A DNA stretch of 64,000 bases from Azonexus sp. (GTDB lineage Bacteria > Pseudomonadota > Gammaproteobacteria > Burkholderiales > Rhodocyclaceae). Location of the stretch: positions 1-64,000 of the forward strand of contig JAGOAU010000002.1 of NCBI GenBank assembly GCA_017983755.1. The letters are read 5' to 3'. A program made the translations under genes and the position numbers. The notes under the pieces were generated by a model that saw nothing but the letters and a program-made list of their open reading frames with translations, had not been told where the DNA came from and ran no database searches. Shown piece after piece: positions 8,623 through 17,921 of the stretch (position 1 is its first letter; every line of letters starts with the position of its first letter).

Positions 8623-9758
8623 GACCCCTCCATTTCCTTGCGGTTACGCTCGTTGTTCAGGTGAAAGGCGCCACCGACGACCAGCTTCTCCTGACCCTTG
8701 AGCCCGCCGAGCACGACCCGCTGCCCGCCCTGCTCCGGGCCGAGCTTGACCTTCAGCAGGCGGAAGACGCCGTCGCCCTCGGCGACGAAGACATGCTCCT
8801 CGTCGTTCTCGCGCACCACCGCGCTGGCCGGGACGACCATGCGCTCAACCGGCTTCGCCTCGATCAGCATCGAGGCCAGCATCGCCGGCTTGAGACGGCC
8901 GTCGCGATTGTCCAGTTCGGTACGCACCAGCACCGTGCGCGTGTCCGGGTTGATGGTCTGGCCGACGAAAATCAGCTTGCCGACCAGTTTCTCGTTGCCC
9001 AGTGCCGGCACTTCGATGCTGACCGACTGCCCGGTCTTGACCTGGCTCACCTGCTGTTCCGGCACCTGGGCCACCGCCCACACGCGGGAAAGATCGGCGA
9101 CGACGAACAGCGCGTCGGCCGGCTGCACGACCTGCCCCTGAGCCAGCTTGCGCTCGACGACGACGCCGCCCAGCGTCGCCACCACCGGCGTCACCGAATC
9201 GACCGCCCCTTCCTTGCCGAGACGGTCTATGGCGCCCGGACTGACGCCGAGCAGGCGCAACTGGTCGGCGGCGGCGCGTGCTTCGGCGACCGAAATCTGG
9301 TACTCGCTGTCGCGCCGCTGCAACTCGGCAGCGGCAATCACGTCGGCGTCGAACAAGGCCCTGGCGCGCTCGGCGTTGCGCCGGTTGAGTTCGAGCTGGG
9401 CGCGCGCCTTCAGATAGGCCAGTTGCTGGCTCGACAGTTCGCTGCTGTTGAGGCGCGCCAGCACTTCGCCCTTGTGCACCTCCTGCCCGAGCAACGCGTC
9501 GATCTGCGTGACGCGGCCGGTCACCGTGGCGCCAATGCGCGCCAGACGCTGCTCGTCGAAATCGATACGTCCTGCCACACGCAGGGTTTCGGCGACGGGA
9601 CGGATGCTGACGTCGGCCAGCTTGAGCTGCGCCAGCAGTTCGGGCGCCGGGGTGACCAGCGCCGGGTCGTTGCCGTTTGGCGCAGCGACCTTGCTGTCTT
9701 CCTTGTTGCATCCAACCAGGATTGCTGCGGTCAACAGCAAATAGAGGGCATTTTTCAT
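8619..9758 (-). CDS. periplasmic adaptor (membrane fusion) lipoprotein of the RND pump
   Basis: A 379-residue adaptor joining the RND pump to the outer-membrane channel. A lipobox LVGC puts the acylated cysteine at residue 17. A barrel-sandwich hybrid (GRVTQIDALLGQEVHKGEVL), an alpha-hairpin (about 110-180) and a beta-barrel region (GKLIFVGQTINPDTRTVLVR) follow in the usual order. It lacks the extra methionine-rich metal site of E. coli CusB. It overlaps the RND gene by 4 bases and the OMF gene by 4 bases. Confidence 0.92.
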   Translation of the reverse strand: MKNALYLLLTAAILVGCNKEDSKVAAPNGNDPALVTPAPELLAQLKLADVSIRPVAETLRVAGRIDFDEQRLARIGATVTGRVTQIDALLGQEVHKGEVLARLNSSELSSQQLAYLKARAQLELNRRNAERARALFDADVIAAAELQRRDSEYQISVAEARAAADQLRLLGVSPGAIDRLGKEGAVDSVTPVVATLGGVVVERKLAQGQVVQPADALFVVADLSRVWAVAQVPEQQVSQVKTGQSVSIEVPALGNEKLVGKLIFVGQTINPDTRTVLVRTELDNRDGRLKPAMLASMLIEAKPVERMVVPASAVVRENDEEHVFVAEGDGVFRLLKVKLGPEQGGQRVVLGGLKGQEKLVVGGAFHLNNERNRKEMEGS

Positions 9759-11017
9759 TCTGTTTTTCCTCCGGGGATCGCCCGCAGTCTTTCAATTTCC
9801 ACCCAGGCAGTCGCCAGTTCGTAACGTGCCGCGATCAGTTCGGCCCGTGCTGCACGATAGACGCGCTGCGCATCGAGCACTTCGAGAAAGCCGCGTTCAC
9901 CGAAGCGATACGCCGCCTCGGCAACCTTCAGGGCGGCCTCGGCCTGCTTGAGAATCCCGGATTCGAGCGCCGTCACCTGCGTCTGGGCAATTTCATATTG
10001 CTGGTAGGCGACTTCCAGCGTCTGCGCCAGCGAGAATTCCTGCGCCTCCAGTTCGTTGCGCGCCCGCGAGAGCTGCGCGGCAGCCTCGCCGACCGGCCCG
10101 CTGCGACGATCCCAGAGCGGGATCGTCAGCACCACGCCCAGTTGCGAGGCGCGCATGTCGGGGTCTTCGTTCATCGCCGCCTTGAGCGCCAGGTTCGGCC
10201 AGCGCTGGCTGCGTTCGAGATCGAGCTGGCGTTGCGCCCGCACCGTTTCGGCGCGGGCACGCGCCAATTCGGGGCTGCTTTCTGCCAATTGCCGGCGCAG
10301 CCCGTCGAGCTGCTGCACGGCTGGCACGTCGCGGAGCTGGCCGCTGACGGTGAAATCGGCCGGCAGGTTGCCACCGACCGACTGCCGCAGCAGCGAGCGC
10401 GCCTGCTCGACACGGAAGCCGGCCGCCTGCGCCGTCTTCTGGGCATTCAGCATTTCGGCGTCGGCCTTGATCAGTTCGAAGCGCGGCGCTTCGCCGGTCT
10501 CGACCCGCAGGCTGATGCGTGAGCGCACACTCTCCATGGCCGCCATGTCTTCACGGGCGTTGCGCAGCTCGGCCTCGCGGCGCAGCAGTTCGAAATAACG
10601 GCTGCGCAGGCGGGCCACCAGGTCGGCCTCGAAGCCACGGGTGGCCGCCGTCGTCGCCTCCAGGCCGGCCTCGGCGGCACCGATACGCGCCGACCGCCGC
10701 CACGGCATGTCAAGCGGCTGGGTCAGCGTCACGCTGCGCGCGTCGCCGGGATTGCCGGCCGGCGTGCGCGCCCGCGTCGTCCCGCTCAGGTACTCGAGTT
10801 CCGGGTTGGGAAAGGCGCCGGCGCTATCGACTGCGTAGCGTGCCGCCGTCACCTGGTCACGCGCCGCCAGAACAGCCCGGCTGGACTCCAGGGCGAGCGA
10901 TTCCAGCCGGGGCAGGTCGTAGGAAGGCTGCGCGAAAGCCAGCGTGGCGCTCAGCCCGCCGATCAAGGCGATTAGTTTTGTGCGGTGCGTCATAAGCAGT
11001 TGCATAGCAAACGGCAT
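9755..11017 (-). CDS. TolC/CusC-type outer-membrane efflux protein
   Basis: First gene of the efflux operon, 420 residues. It forms the outer-membrane and periplasmic channel. A signal peptide ends near AFAQ. Two repeats of the OEP domain are rich in long amphipathic, alanine/glutamate/arginine helices, as expected for TolC coiled coils. The true start may be the internal ATG at 10993 (MTHRTKLIALIGG), which gives a cleaner signal peptide. No lipobox is present, unlike CusC. Confidence 0.9.
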   Translation of the reverse strand: MPFAMQLLMTHRTKLIALIGGLSATLAFAQPSYDLPRLESLALESSRAVLAARDQVTAARYAVDSAGAFPNPELEYLSGTTRARTPAGNPGDARSVTLTQPLDMPWRRSARIGAAEAGLEATTAATRGFEADLVARLRSRYFELLRREAELRNAREDMAAMESVRSRISLRVETGEAPRFELIKADAEMLNAQKTAQAAGFRVEQARSLLRQSVGGNLPADFTVSGQLRDVPAVQQLDGLRRQLAESSPELARARAETVRAQRQLDLERSQRWPNLALKAAMNEDPDMRASQLGVVLTIPLWDRRSGPVGEAAAQLSRARNELEAQEFSLAQTLEVAYQQYEIAQTQVTALESGILKQAEAALKVAEAAYRFGERGFLEVLDAQRVYRAARAELIAARYELATAWVEIERLRAIPGGKTE

Positions 11018-11036
11018 GCCATTCGTCAGCCAACGC

Positions 11037-11909
11037 TCAGGATTTGCCGAGCGCGGCGATGCGCTCCTCGAGCGGCGGGTGTGTCGCGAACAGCGCCATC
11101 AGCCCCGCACCGCCGGCAATCCCGGAAGCGGCCATGCTCTGCGGCAGCGGCTCGGTATGCAGGCTGCCCAAGCGACGCAGCGCGTTCTGCATCGGCACCG
11201 GCGAGCGCATCAGCTGGGCGGCGCCGGCATCGGCACGGAACTCACGCTGGCGCGAGAACCAGGCGACGATAATGCTGGCCAGCACGCCAAAAACCACCTG
11301 GCTGACCATGCTGGCCACCATGTAACCGATACCCGGGCCGCTGCTGTCAGAACCGCGACGCAGGAAGGAGTCGACCGCGTAGCCAACGATGCGCGAGAGA
11401 AAGATGACGAAGGTGTTGACCACACCCTGAATCAGCGTCAGCGTCACCATGTCGCCATTGGCGATGTGCGCAACCTCGTGCGCCAGCACGGCTTCGGCTT
11501 CCTCGCGTGTCATGCCCTGCAGCAGGCCGGTCGACACCGCGACCAGCGAGCTGTTTTTGGTGGCGCCGGTGGCGAACGCATTGGGTTCGCCCTCGTAGAT
11601 GGCGACTTCCGGCATCGCCAGATTGGCATCTTTGGCGAGACGGGCGACGGTATCGACCAGCCAGACTTCGGTCGAATTGCTCGGCGACTCGATGACATGG
11701 GCGCCAACGCTTCGCTTGGCCATGAACTTCGACATCGCCAGCGAAATGAAGGCGCCGCCGAAGCCGATTACGCCCGAGAAAACGAGCAGCATGCCGAGAT
11801 TGAGGCCGTTTTCGGTCAGGAAGCGATCGACGCCGAGCAGATTGACGGCCAGCCCGAGTACCAGCATCACGGCGATGTTGGTGGCGAGGAAGAGCACAAT
11901 GCGTTTCAT
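11037..11909 (-). CDS. htpX: membrane zinc metalloprotease HtpX
   Basis: HtpX is an M48B protease of the inner membrane that degrades misfolded membrane proteins alongside FtsH. The 290-residue protein has two N-terminal spans, the zinc motif HEVAH in [14 protein letters not shown], further spans and the downstream glutamate region [10 protein letters not shown]. The start [11 protein letters not shown] at 11909 matches the family; an in-frame ATG at 11975 would add 22 atypical residues and cover the promoter. It is divergent from the nhaR-type gene. Confidence 0.95.
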   Translation of the reverse strand: MKRIVLFLATNIAVMLVLGLAVNLLGVDRFLTENGLNLGMLLVFSGVIGFGGAFISLAMSKFMAKRSVGAHVIESPSNSTEVWLVDTVARLAKDANLAMPEVAIYEGEPNAFATGATKNSSLVAVSTGLLQGMTREEAEAVLAHEVAHIANGDMVTLTLIQGVVNTFVIFLSRIVGYAVDSFLRRGSDSSGPGIGYMVASMVSQVVFGVLASIIVAWFSRQREFRADAGAAQLMRSPVPMQNALRRLGSLHTEPLPQSMAASGIAGGAGLMALFATHPPLEERIAALGKS

Positions 11910-11940
11910 GATGAACTCCATCAGAAAAGGAAACGGTAAC

Positions 11941-11968
11941 ATGATAGTGCGCCGCACAATCCTGTAAA
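11941..11968 (-). promoter_or_regulatory. predicted promoter of htpX
   Basis: Minus-strand -35 TTTACA (11963-11968) and -10 TATCAT (11941-11946), 16 bases apart, sit about 32 bases upstream of the HtpX start. They do not look like a sigma-32 heat-shock promoter. Confidence 0.5.
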
Positions 11969-12012
11969 ATCGCACTCAGCCTGACTATCAATTCGATTTT
12001 TTAGGATAATTC

Positions 12013-12912
12013 ATGTCGAACCTGAACTACAAGCACCTGCACTATTTTTGGGTCGTCGCGCACGAGGGCAGCATGACGCGCGCCGCCGAACGCCTCGGCG
12101 TGGCGGTGCAGACCATCAGCGGTCAGCTCTCGCTGCTCGAACGCAACCTCGGCAAGGCGCTGTTCGTCAGCCAGGGCCGCGGCCTCGCCCTGAGCGATGC
12201 CGGACGCCTGGCGCTCGGCTACGCCGACCAGATCTTCCAGCTCGGCGAAGCGCTGGAGGAGGCCGTCCGCAGCACCGACAGCGGCAACACGCTGCGCCTG
12301 CGCACCGGCATTTCGGACGGCATCCCCAAGCTGCTGGCCTATCGCCTGCTAGCGTCGGTGCTGGCGATGCCCGACGACGTGCGCCTGATCTGCAACGAAG
12401 GCAGCTTCGAGCCCCTGCTCGCCGAACTGGCGCTGCATCACCTCGACCTCGTGCTGACCGACCGGCCGGCGCCGGTCGGCGGCAATCTCAAGGTGTTCAG
12501 CACGCGGCTCGGCGATTTCGCCGCCGGGTTGTTCGGCAGCGCCGCGCTGGTCGAGCGTTACGCCCCCGGCTTTCCCGGCAGCCTGAACGGCGCCCCGCTC
12601 TTCCTGCCGACCCGGCAGAACGCGCTGCGCGGCCGCATCGATCGCTGGATCGAAAACATCGGCATCCATCCGCGCATCGTCGGCGAGTTTCAGGACAGCG
12701 CGCTGCTCGGCACCTTCGGACGCGCCGGGCTCGGCTTTTTCCCGGCGCCCCTGGCTCTCGCCGAACAGGTTGCCGAACAGCTCGACGCCCGCCCACTCGG
12801 CGAAATGGCCGGCGTCAGCGAACAGATCTACGCGATTTCGAACGAACGGCGGATCCGCCATCCGGCCATCGAAGTCCTCTGCTCGTCTTCGCCGAGCACC
12901 CCAAATACCTGA
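12013..12912 (+). CDS. nhaR: LysR-family regulator, NhaR type
   Basis: A 299-residue regulator. The N-terminal winged helix-turn-helix (about residues 5-65, with GSMTRAAERLGVAVQTISGQ) is that of NhaR, which activates sodium/proton antiporter genes in enterobacteria. The substrate-binding domain follows (about 90-290). No nhaA lies next to it, so the target here is not shown. It starts 103 bases from htpX on the opposite strand with an AGGA ribosome site. Confidence 0.85.
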   Translation: MSNLNYKHLHYFWVVAHEGSMTRAAERLGVAVQTISGQLSLLERNLGKALFVSQGRGLALSDAGRLALGYADQIFQLGEALEEAVRSTDSGNTLRLRTGISDGIPKLLAYRLLASVLAMPDDVRLICNEGSFEPLLAELALHHLDLVLTDRPAPVGGNLKVFSTRLGDFAAGLFGSAALVERYAPGFPGSLNGAPLFLPTRQNALRGRIDRWIENIGIHPRIVGEFQDSALLGTFGRAGLGFFPAPLALAEQVAEQLDARPLGEMAGVSEQIYAISNERRIRHPAIEVLCSSSPSTPNT

Positions 12913-12930
12913 TTACACTGAGCCTCGCGT

Positions 12931-12958
12931 CGGAAGCCAGCGGCGCGAGGGGTATAAT
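12931..12958 (+). promoter_or_regulatory. probable -10 element upstream of dacA
   Basis: A perfect TATAAT at 12953-12958 lies 37 bases upstream of the dacA start. The -35 region is weak, so only the -10 is convincing. Confidence 0.4.
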
Positions 12959-12994
12959 TTCAAGCCCCAACGCAGAACCAAAGCAGAAAAATCC

Positions 12995-14134
12995 ATGTTC
13001 CAGTTTCGCAAATTCATCGCCCTCATCGCTTTCTTCGCCCTGACCAGCCACGCGCTGGCCCAACAACTGCCGGTGCCGCCGACCCTCGCCGCCAAATCCT
13101 GGCTGCTGCTGGAAATGGGCTCCGGCCAGGTGTTGACCGCGGAAAAGCCCGACGAGCGCATCGAGCCTGCCTCGCTGACCAAGCTGATGACGGCCTACCT
13201 GACGTTCGCCGCACTGCGCCAGAAGACCATCGCCCTCGACACGCCGATTACCGTTTCGCAAAAGGCGTGGAAGACCGGTGGTTCCAAGATGTTCATCCGG
13301 GTCGACACGCAGGTGCCGGTTGAAGACCTGATCAAGGGAATGATCGTGCAGTCCGGCAACGACGCCTGCGTCGCGCTGGCCGAGGCGATCGCCGGCAGCG
13401 AGGAGAGTTTCGCGCAGATGATGAACCGCGAGGCCAAGCGCCTCGGGATGAATTCATCGAACTTCACCAATTCCACCGGCCTGCCCGATCCACAGCTCTA
13501 CACCACGGCGCGCGACCTGGCGACCCTGGCCTCGGCACTGATCCGCGACTTCCCCGAGGAATACAAGAAGTATTACTCGATGAAGGAATTCCGCTACAAC
13601 AACATCACCCAGCCAAACCGCAATCGCCTGCTGTTCATGGATTCCTCGGTCGATGGCGTCAAGACCGGCCATACCGAGGGCGCCGGCTACTGCCTGGTGT
13701 CGTCCGCCCTGCGCGACCAGCGCCGCCTGCTGTCGGTGGTCCTCGGCACCAAATCGGACGCCACCCGCGCCAGCGAATCGCTCAAGCTGCTCAACTGGGG
13801 CTTCCAGTCCTACGACGCGGTGACGCTGTTCGCCAAGGACCAGCCGGTGGCTACGCTGCGTGTCTGGAAAGGCACGCAGAAGACGGTCAAGGCCGGCTTC
13901 GACCGTCCGTTCATGATCGCAGTGCCGCGCGGCTACGCCGACAAGGTCAAGAGCGAATTCACCCCGCAGCCGCGCCTGATGGCGCCGATCCAGGCTGGCC
14001 AGCAACTGGGCTCGCTGAAGGTCACCATCGACGGCAAGGTATACGGCGAATATCCCGTGGCCGCGCTTGAAAATGTGGGCCTGATCGGCATCTTCGGTCG
14101 CACCATCGACAGCGTCCTGCTCTGGTTCGAATAA
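12995..14134 (+). CDS. dacA: D-alanyl-D-alanine carboxypeptidase (PBP5/6 type)
   Basis: A periplasmic enzyme that trims the terminal D-Ala from peptidoglycan pentapeptides. The 379-residue precursor has a signal peptide ending at ALA (about residue 22). The three serine-peptidase motifs are present: SLTK (Ser60, Lys63), SGN (120-122) and KTG (223-225). The C-terminal PBP5 domain ends in an amphipathic helix that would anchor it to the membrane. The D-amino acid transaminase gene follows after 4 bases, a sensible pairing with D-Ala metabolism. Confidence 0.95.
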   Translation: MFQFRKFIALIAFFALTSHALAQQLPVPPTLAAKSWLLLEMGSGQVLTAEKPDERIEPASLTKLMTAYLTFAALRQKTIALDTPITVSQKAWKTGGSKMFIRVDTQVPVEDLIKGMIVQSGNDACVALAEAIAGSEESFAQMMNREAKRLGMNSSNFTNSTGLPDPQLYTTARDLATLASALIRDFPEEYKKYYSMKEFRYNNITQPNRNRLLFMDSSVDGVKTGHTEGAGYCLVSSALRDQRRLLSVVLGTKSDATRASESLKLLNWGFQSYDAVTLFAKDQPVATLRVWKGTQKTVKAGFDRPFMIAVPRGYADKVKSEFTPQPRLMAPIQAGQQLGSLKVTIDGKVYGEYPVAALENVGLIGIFGRTIDSVLLWFE

Positions 14135-14138
14135 GCGC

Positions 14139-15014
14139 ATGACCCCCTACGTCGCCGACCCCGTCTATCTGAACGGCCGCTTCCTGCCCTTGGCGGAAGC
14201 CGGCATTTCGCCGCTCGACCGGGGTTTTCTTTACGGCGACGGGGTTTACGAACTGGTGCCGGTTTATTCGCGCCGCCCCTTCCGCCTCGCCGAACACCTG
14301 ACGCGGTTGCAGGCGACACTGGACGGGATCCGGCTGGCCAACCCGCTGGATGCTGCCGGCTGGACGGCCGTCGTGGAACGATTGATCGCCGACGCCCCGT
14401 GGGCCGACCAGTCGATCTACCTGCAGGTCACGCGCGGCGCCGACAACAAGCGCGACCACGCCTTCCCGCCAGCCAGCGTGCCGCCGACCGCCTTTGCCTT
14501 CAGTTCGCCGCTGGTCACCACGCCGGCCGACGTCCGCGCCACCGGCGTCGCCGCGATTACCGTCGCCGATGACCGCTGGGCGCACTGCAACCTCAAGGTG
14601 ATCTCGCTGCTCGCCAACATCCTGGCGCGCCAGCAGGCGGTCGACGCCGGCTGTGCCGAGGCGCTGCTGATCCGCGACGGCTACCTGAAGGAAGGCGCGG
14701 CCTCGAACATCTTCGTCGTCAAGGACGGCGTGCTGCTGGCGCCGCCCAAGACAAGTTTCATGCTGCCCGGCATCACCTACGACGTCGTCCTCGAACTTGC
14801 CGCCTGTCACGGTCAACCGCTAAAAATAGGCGAAATTCACGAAAATGAACTTCGCGCCGCCGACGAGGTCTGGATGACCTCATCGACCAAGGAAGTGCTG
14901 GCGATCACGACGCTCGACGGCAAGCCGGTCGGCGATGGAAAGCCCGGCCCGCTCGGCGAACGGATGTGGCAGTGGTATCAGGATTTCAAGAACACGATCA
15001 TGCGCAAAGGCTGA
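14139..15014 (+). CDS. dat: D-amino acid aminotransferase (fold-type IV PLP enzyme)
   Basis: A 291-residue branched-chain/D-amino acid transaminase-family protein that would interconvert D-alanine and D-glutamate with their keto acids. The PLP lysine is Lys153 in HCNLKVISLLAN, and the phosphate-binding LKEGAASNIFVV segment is intact. The N-terminal YLNGRFLPLAEAGISPLDRG is typical of Dat. It lies between dacA and ybeD in a tightly packed run. Confidence 0.88.
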   Translation: MTPYVADPVYLNGRFLPLAEAGISPLDRGFLYGDGVYELVPVYSRRPFRLAEHLTRLQATLDGIRLANPLDAAGWTAVVERLIADAPWADQSIYLQVTRGADNKRDHAFPPASVPPTAFAFSSPLVTTPADVRATGVAAITVADDRWAHCNLKVISLLANILARQQAVDAGCAEALLIRDGYLKEGAASNIFVVKDGVLLAPPKTSFMLPGITYDVVLELAACHGQPLKIGEIHENELRAADEVWMTSSTKEVLAITTLDGKPVGDGKPGPLGERMWQWYQDFKNTIMRKG

Positions 15015-15015
15015 G

Positions 15016-15285
15016 ATGGCTTCGTACAAGGATACCCTCCTCGAATTTCCCTGCGACTTTCCCCTGAAGATCATGGGCAAGGCGCAGGACGAGCTCGCGC
15101 AGGCGGTCCTTGAAATTGTCACCCGGCACGCCCCCGGTTTCGACGGCGCGACGATGGAAATGCGCGCCAGCTCGGGCGGCAACTACCTGAGCCTGACGTG
15201 CACCGTGGTCGCCACCTCGAAGCCGCAGCTGGATGCGCTGTACACCGACCTGACCAGCCATCCGCTCGTCAAAGTTGTTCTGTGA
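15016..15285 (+). CDS. ybeD: YbeD/DUF493 family protein
   Basis: An 89-residue cytoplasmic protein of the YbeD family. It is an ACT-like alpha/beta fold, usually found between D,D-carboxypeptidase and lipB as here. The start at 15016 gives the family-typical [21 protein letters not shown]. Function is not established; proximity to lipB suggests a link to lipoate metabolism. Its stop codon overlaps the lipB GTG start. Confidence 0.9.
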   Translation: MASYKDTLLEFPCDFPLKIMGKAQDELAQAVLEIVTRHAPGFDGATMEMRASSGGNYLSLTCTVVATSKPQLDALYTDLTSHPLVKVVL

Positions 15286-15899
15286 ATCCTGTTGTCAAAA
15301 GGCTCGGCCGGGTCGACTACGAGCCGACCTTCCAGGCCATGCAGGATTTCACCGCCGCCCGCACCGCCGAAACGCCCGACGAACTGTGGATCGTCGAGCA
15401 TCCGCCGGTCTATACGCTCGGCCAGGCCGGCAAACCCGAACATATCCTTGAAGATGTCGGCATCCCCGTCGTCCAGATCGACCGTGGCGGCCAGGTTACC
15501 TACCACGGCCCCGGCCAGGTGGTGATCTACCTGCTGCTCGACCTGCAACGTCTGAAGATCAAGGTGCGCGAACTGGTCACCGCCATTGAACAGGCTGTGA
15601 TCGACTTCCTCGCCGCTGAGGGCGTGGCGGCCGCGCGCCGCGCCGGCGCACCCGGCGTCTACGTCGGCGATGCCAAGATCGCCGCCCTCGGCCTCAAGAT
15701 CAAAAACGGCTGCAGCTACCACGGCTTGTCGCTCAATGTCGATATGGATCTTTACCCATTTACCGCAATCAATCCCTGCGGGTATGCTGGACTCAAGGTC
15801 ACACAAACCCGCGATCTCGGCATCCCGCTCACCGCTCACGAGGCCGGCGAGCAACTCTCTCAACACTTGCTACAGCAACTGGAAATACAACATGGCTGA
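15282..15899 (+). CDS. lipB: octanoyl-ACP:protein octanoyltransferase
   Basis: LipB moves the octanoyl group from acyl carrier protein to lipoyl domains, the first step of lipoic acid synthesis. The GTG start at 15282 overlaps the ybeD stop in a GTGA arrangement and gives 205 residues, as expected. The family signature [12 protein letters not shown] is at 68-79, with catalytic Lys132 ([10 protein letters not shown]) and Cys166 (NPCGYAGL). It overlaps lipA by 8 bases. Confidence 0.95.
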   Translation: MNPVVKRLGRVDYEPTFQAMQDFTAARTAETPDELWIVEHPPVYTLGQAGKPEHILEDVGIPVVQIDRGGQVTYHGPGQVVIYLLLDLQRLKIKVRELVTAIEQAVIDFLAAEGVAAARRAGAPGVYVGDAKIAALGLKIKNGCSYHGLSLNVDMDLYPFTAINPCGYAGLKVTQTRDLGIPLTAHEAGEQLSQHLLQQLEIQHG

Positions 15900-16836
15900 A
15901 AAAGGCGTCAAGCAAAAGGGCGAACTCAAAACCGCGCGCATTCCGATCAAGATCGTTCCGGTCGACCAGCCGCTGAAGAAACCGGACTGGATCCGCGTCA
16001 AGGCCGGCAACAGCGCCGGGCGCTTCGGCGAGATCAAATCCATGCTGCGCGAACGCAAGCTGCACACCGTCTGCGAGGAAGCCACCTGCCCCAACATCGG
16101 CGAATGCTTCGGCCGCGGCACGGCGACCTTCATGATCCTCGGCGACATCTGTACCCGCCGCTGCCCGTTCTGCGACGTCGGCCACGGCCAACCCCTGCCG
16201 CCCAACCCGGACGAGCCGCGCGAACTCGGCGAATCGGTCGCCGCACTCAAGCTCAAATATGTGGTCATTACCAGCGTCGACCGCGACGACCTGCGCGACG
16301 GCGGCGCCCAGCATTTCGTCGACGTCATCCGCCACACGCGCCAACTGTCACCGAGCACCACCATCGAAACCCTGGTGCCCGACTTCCGCGGTCGCATGGA
16401 AGTCGCGCTCGACGTTCTCGGCAGCGCCCTGCCAGACGTCCTCAACCACAACATGGAAACCGTGCCGCGCCTCTACAAGCAGGCCCGCCCCGGCGCCGAT
16501 TACAAGCACTCGCTGGAATTCCTCAAGCAGTTCAAGGCGCGCTACCCGAAGGTGTCCACCAAATCCGGCCTGATGGTCGGCCTCGGCGAAACCGACGAGG
16601 AAATCCTCGATGTCATGCGCGACCTGCGCGCCCACGACGTCGAGATGCTGACCATCGGCCAGTACCTGGCGCCAACCGGCCACCACCTTCCAGTCACCCG
16701 CTACGTGCCGCCGGAGACCTTCAAGATGTACGAGGCAGAAGCCTACAAGATGGGCTTCACCGGCGCCGCCTGCGCACCGATGGTCCGTTCATCTTACTGG
16801 GCCGACCAACAGGCGCACACCGCCGGCGTCGCCTGA
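15892..16836 (+). CDS. lipA: lipoyl synthase
   Basis: A radical-SAM enzyme that inserts two sulfurs into protein-bound octanoate. The 314-residue protein carries the auxiliary-cluster cysteines 61, 66 and 72 ([12 protein letters not shown]) and the radical-SAM cluster cysteines 87, 91 and 94 (CTRRCPFC). The C-terminal RSSY motif that ligates the auxiliary cluster is present. The start at 15892 inside the end of lipB is the only ATG giving the family N-terminus. Confidence 0.97.
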   Translation: MAEKGVKQKGELKTARIPIKIVPVDQPLKKPDWIRVKAGNSAGRFGEIKSMLRERKLHTVCEEATCPNIGECFGRGTATFMILGDICTRRCPFCDVGHGQPLPPNPDEPRELGESVAALKLKYVVITSVDRDDLRDGGAQHFVDVIRHTRQLSPSTTIETLVPDFRGRMEVALDVLGSALPDVLNHNMETVPRLYKQARPGADYKHSLEFLKQFKARYPKVSTKSGLMVGLGETDEEILDVMRDLRAHDVEMLTIGQYLAPTGHHLPVTRYVPPETFKMYEAEAYKMGFTGAACAPMVRSSYWADQQAHTAGVA

Positions 16837-16846
16837 CCGTCAGCAC

Positions 16847-17389
16847 TTACCGGGGCGGCGGCGGTGGTGGCGCTCCCGGTGGCGGCGGTGGAATCCCGGC
16901 ACCTGAACCCGCCGCGTCGCTGCCGCGCACCGTCCGCGGATAGGCCATGTTGGCCGGCACCGGCACCCGATGCCCCTTGACGTACATGCACTGGATGTAG
17001 GCGTTGTCGTACTGGCGCTGGGTGGCATAACCCGAGGCGTAGGCGGAATTTGCGCCGACTGCGCTACCGCCGGCCAGACCGACCCCGGCACCAACCGCAG
17101 CACCCTGGCTGCCACCGATCGCCGCACCGGCTGCGGCGCCGATCGCCGTGCCGACCACGGCACTGCCGACCGCTGCCTGGTTCGCTGCCTGCTGCGCCGT
17201 CGTACCGCCAATCTGGGCATAGGCATACTGCCGACACTCGTTGTCGTCGAAGCGAAAACTGTCCATCGAACTGCCCGTACCGGGCAGGACCAGCATGCTC
17301 GGCCCGGTCGGCATCACGGTACAGGCACCGAGAAACAGGGCGCCGGCGACGACACCCACACGCGTGGCAAAACTCTTCGGGATTCTCAT
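16847..17389 (-). CDS. glycine-zipper lipoprotein
   Basis: A 180-residue predicted outer-membrane lipoprotein with lipobox LGAC near residue 22. The middle (about 75-140) is a glycine-zipper region rich in GAAAGAAIGG-type repeats, a fold that packs or spans membranes. The C-terminus is a polyproline tract. The start at 17389 was chosen because it places the lipobox correctly; an upstream ATG at 17431 does not. Function unknown. It follows the next gene by overlap, so the two are probably cotranscribed. Confidence 0.75.
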   Translation of the reverse strand: MRIPKSFATRVGVVAGALFLGACTVMPTGPSMLVLPGTGSSMDSFRFDDNECRQYAYAQIGGTTAQQAANQAAVGSAVVGTAIGAAAGAAIGGSQGAAVGAGVGLAGGSAVGANSAYASGYATQRQYDNAYIQCMYVKGHRVPVPANMAYPRTVRGSDAAGSGAGIPPPPPGAPPPPPPR

Positions 17390-17393
17390 TTGC

Positions 17394-17786
17394 TTACTGC
17401 GCCGGTCGCGGCGGAACCTTCTGCCAGCCACCCGGACACTCCTTCACATAGGGGTAATAGTTCTTCGCACTCCGGCAGTAATACCAATACTGCGTATCAC
17501 CCTGGTTCTGTTCGACGGCGGCATCGTTACGCTCGATATAGACCGGCGGCGCCGACGGAACGACCACGACCGGCGCCTCGTCGTAGTAGGGGCCATACGG
17601 GTAGGGATAGAAGCCGGGATAGTAGGGCCGCGGATAATAATAGGGGCGCGCGTAACCCGGCCCCCAGTAACCACCGGGACCGATATAGACACCGACGCCG
17701 CCATACACCCGCCCGCCCGCCCACGCGCTGCCGCCGCCAGCGAGCAGCAGGGCAACCACGAGCAACAGGATTTTTTGCGTTTTCAT
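17394..17786 (-). CDS. tyrosine/proline-rich secreted protein
   Basis: A 130-residue exported protein with a signal peptide ending near SAWA. The mature N-terminal half is rich in glycine, tyrosine and proline (YYYPRPYYPGFYPYPYGPYY). The C-terminal half has a small conserved domain with WYYC and YYPYVKECPGGW, whose two cysteines may form a disulfide. Proteins with this tail are common next to glycine-zipper lipoproteins in betaproteobacteria. Function unknown; an envelope structural role is a guess. Start at 17786, not the ATG at 17822, because it gives the signal peptide. Confidence 0.7.
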   Translation of the reverse strand: MKTQKILLLVVALLLAGGGSAWAGGRVYGGVGVYIGPGGYWGPGYARPYYYPRPYYPGFYPYPYGPYYDEAPVVVVPSAPPVYIERNDAAVEQNQGDTQYWYYCRSAKNYYPYVKECPGGWQKVPPRPAQ

Positions 17787-17921
17787 CGAACCATCCTCGA
17801 TGCAGTTTTTCCATGCATTCACTTACAAGATAGCCGATAGTTCCGCGTCGGACTGAAACAAATTGCTACAAGATGTAAGGCCGGGTCGCGGTCATTCCGC
17901 GCCCCGTCGCCTGCATATCGC

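Noticed and set aside
16847-17389. Collagen-like or antifreeze-type protein from glycine repeats
   Set aside because: Glycine spacing fits glycine-zipper membrane segments, not Gly-X-Y collagen.
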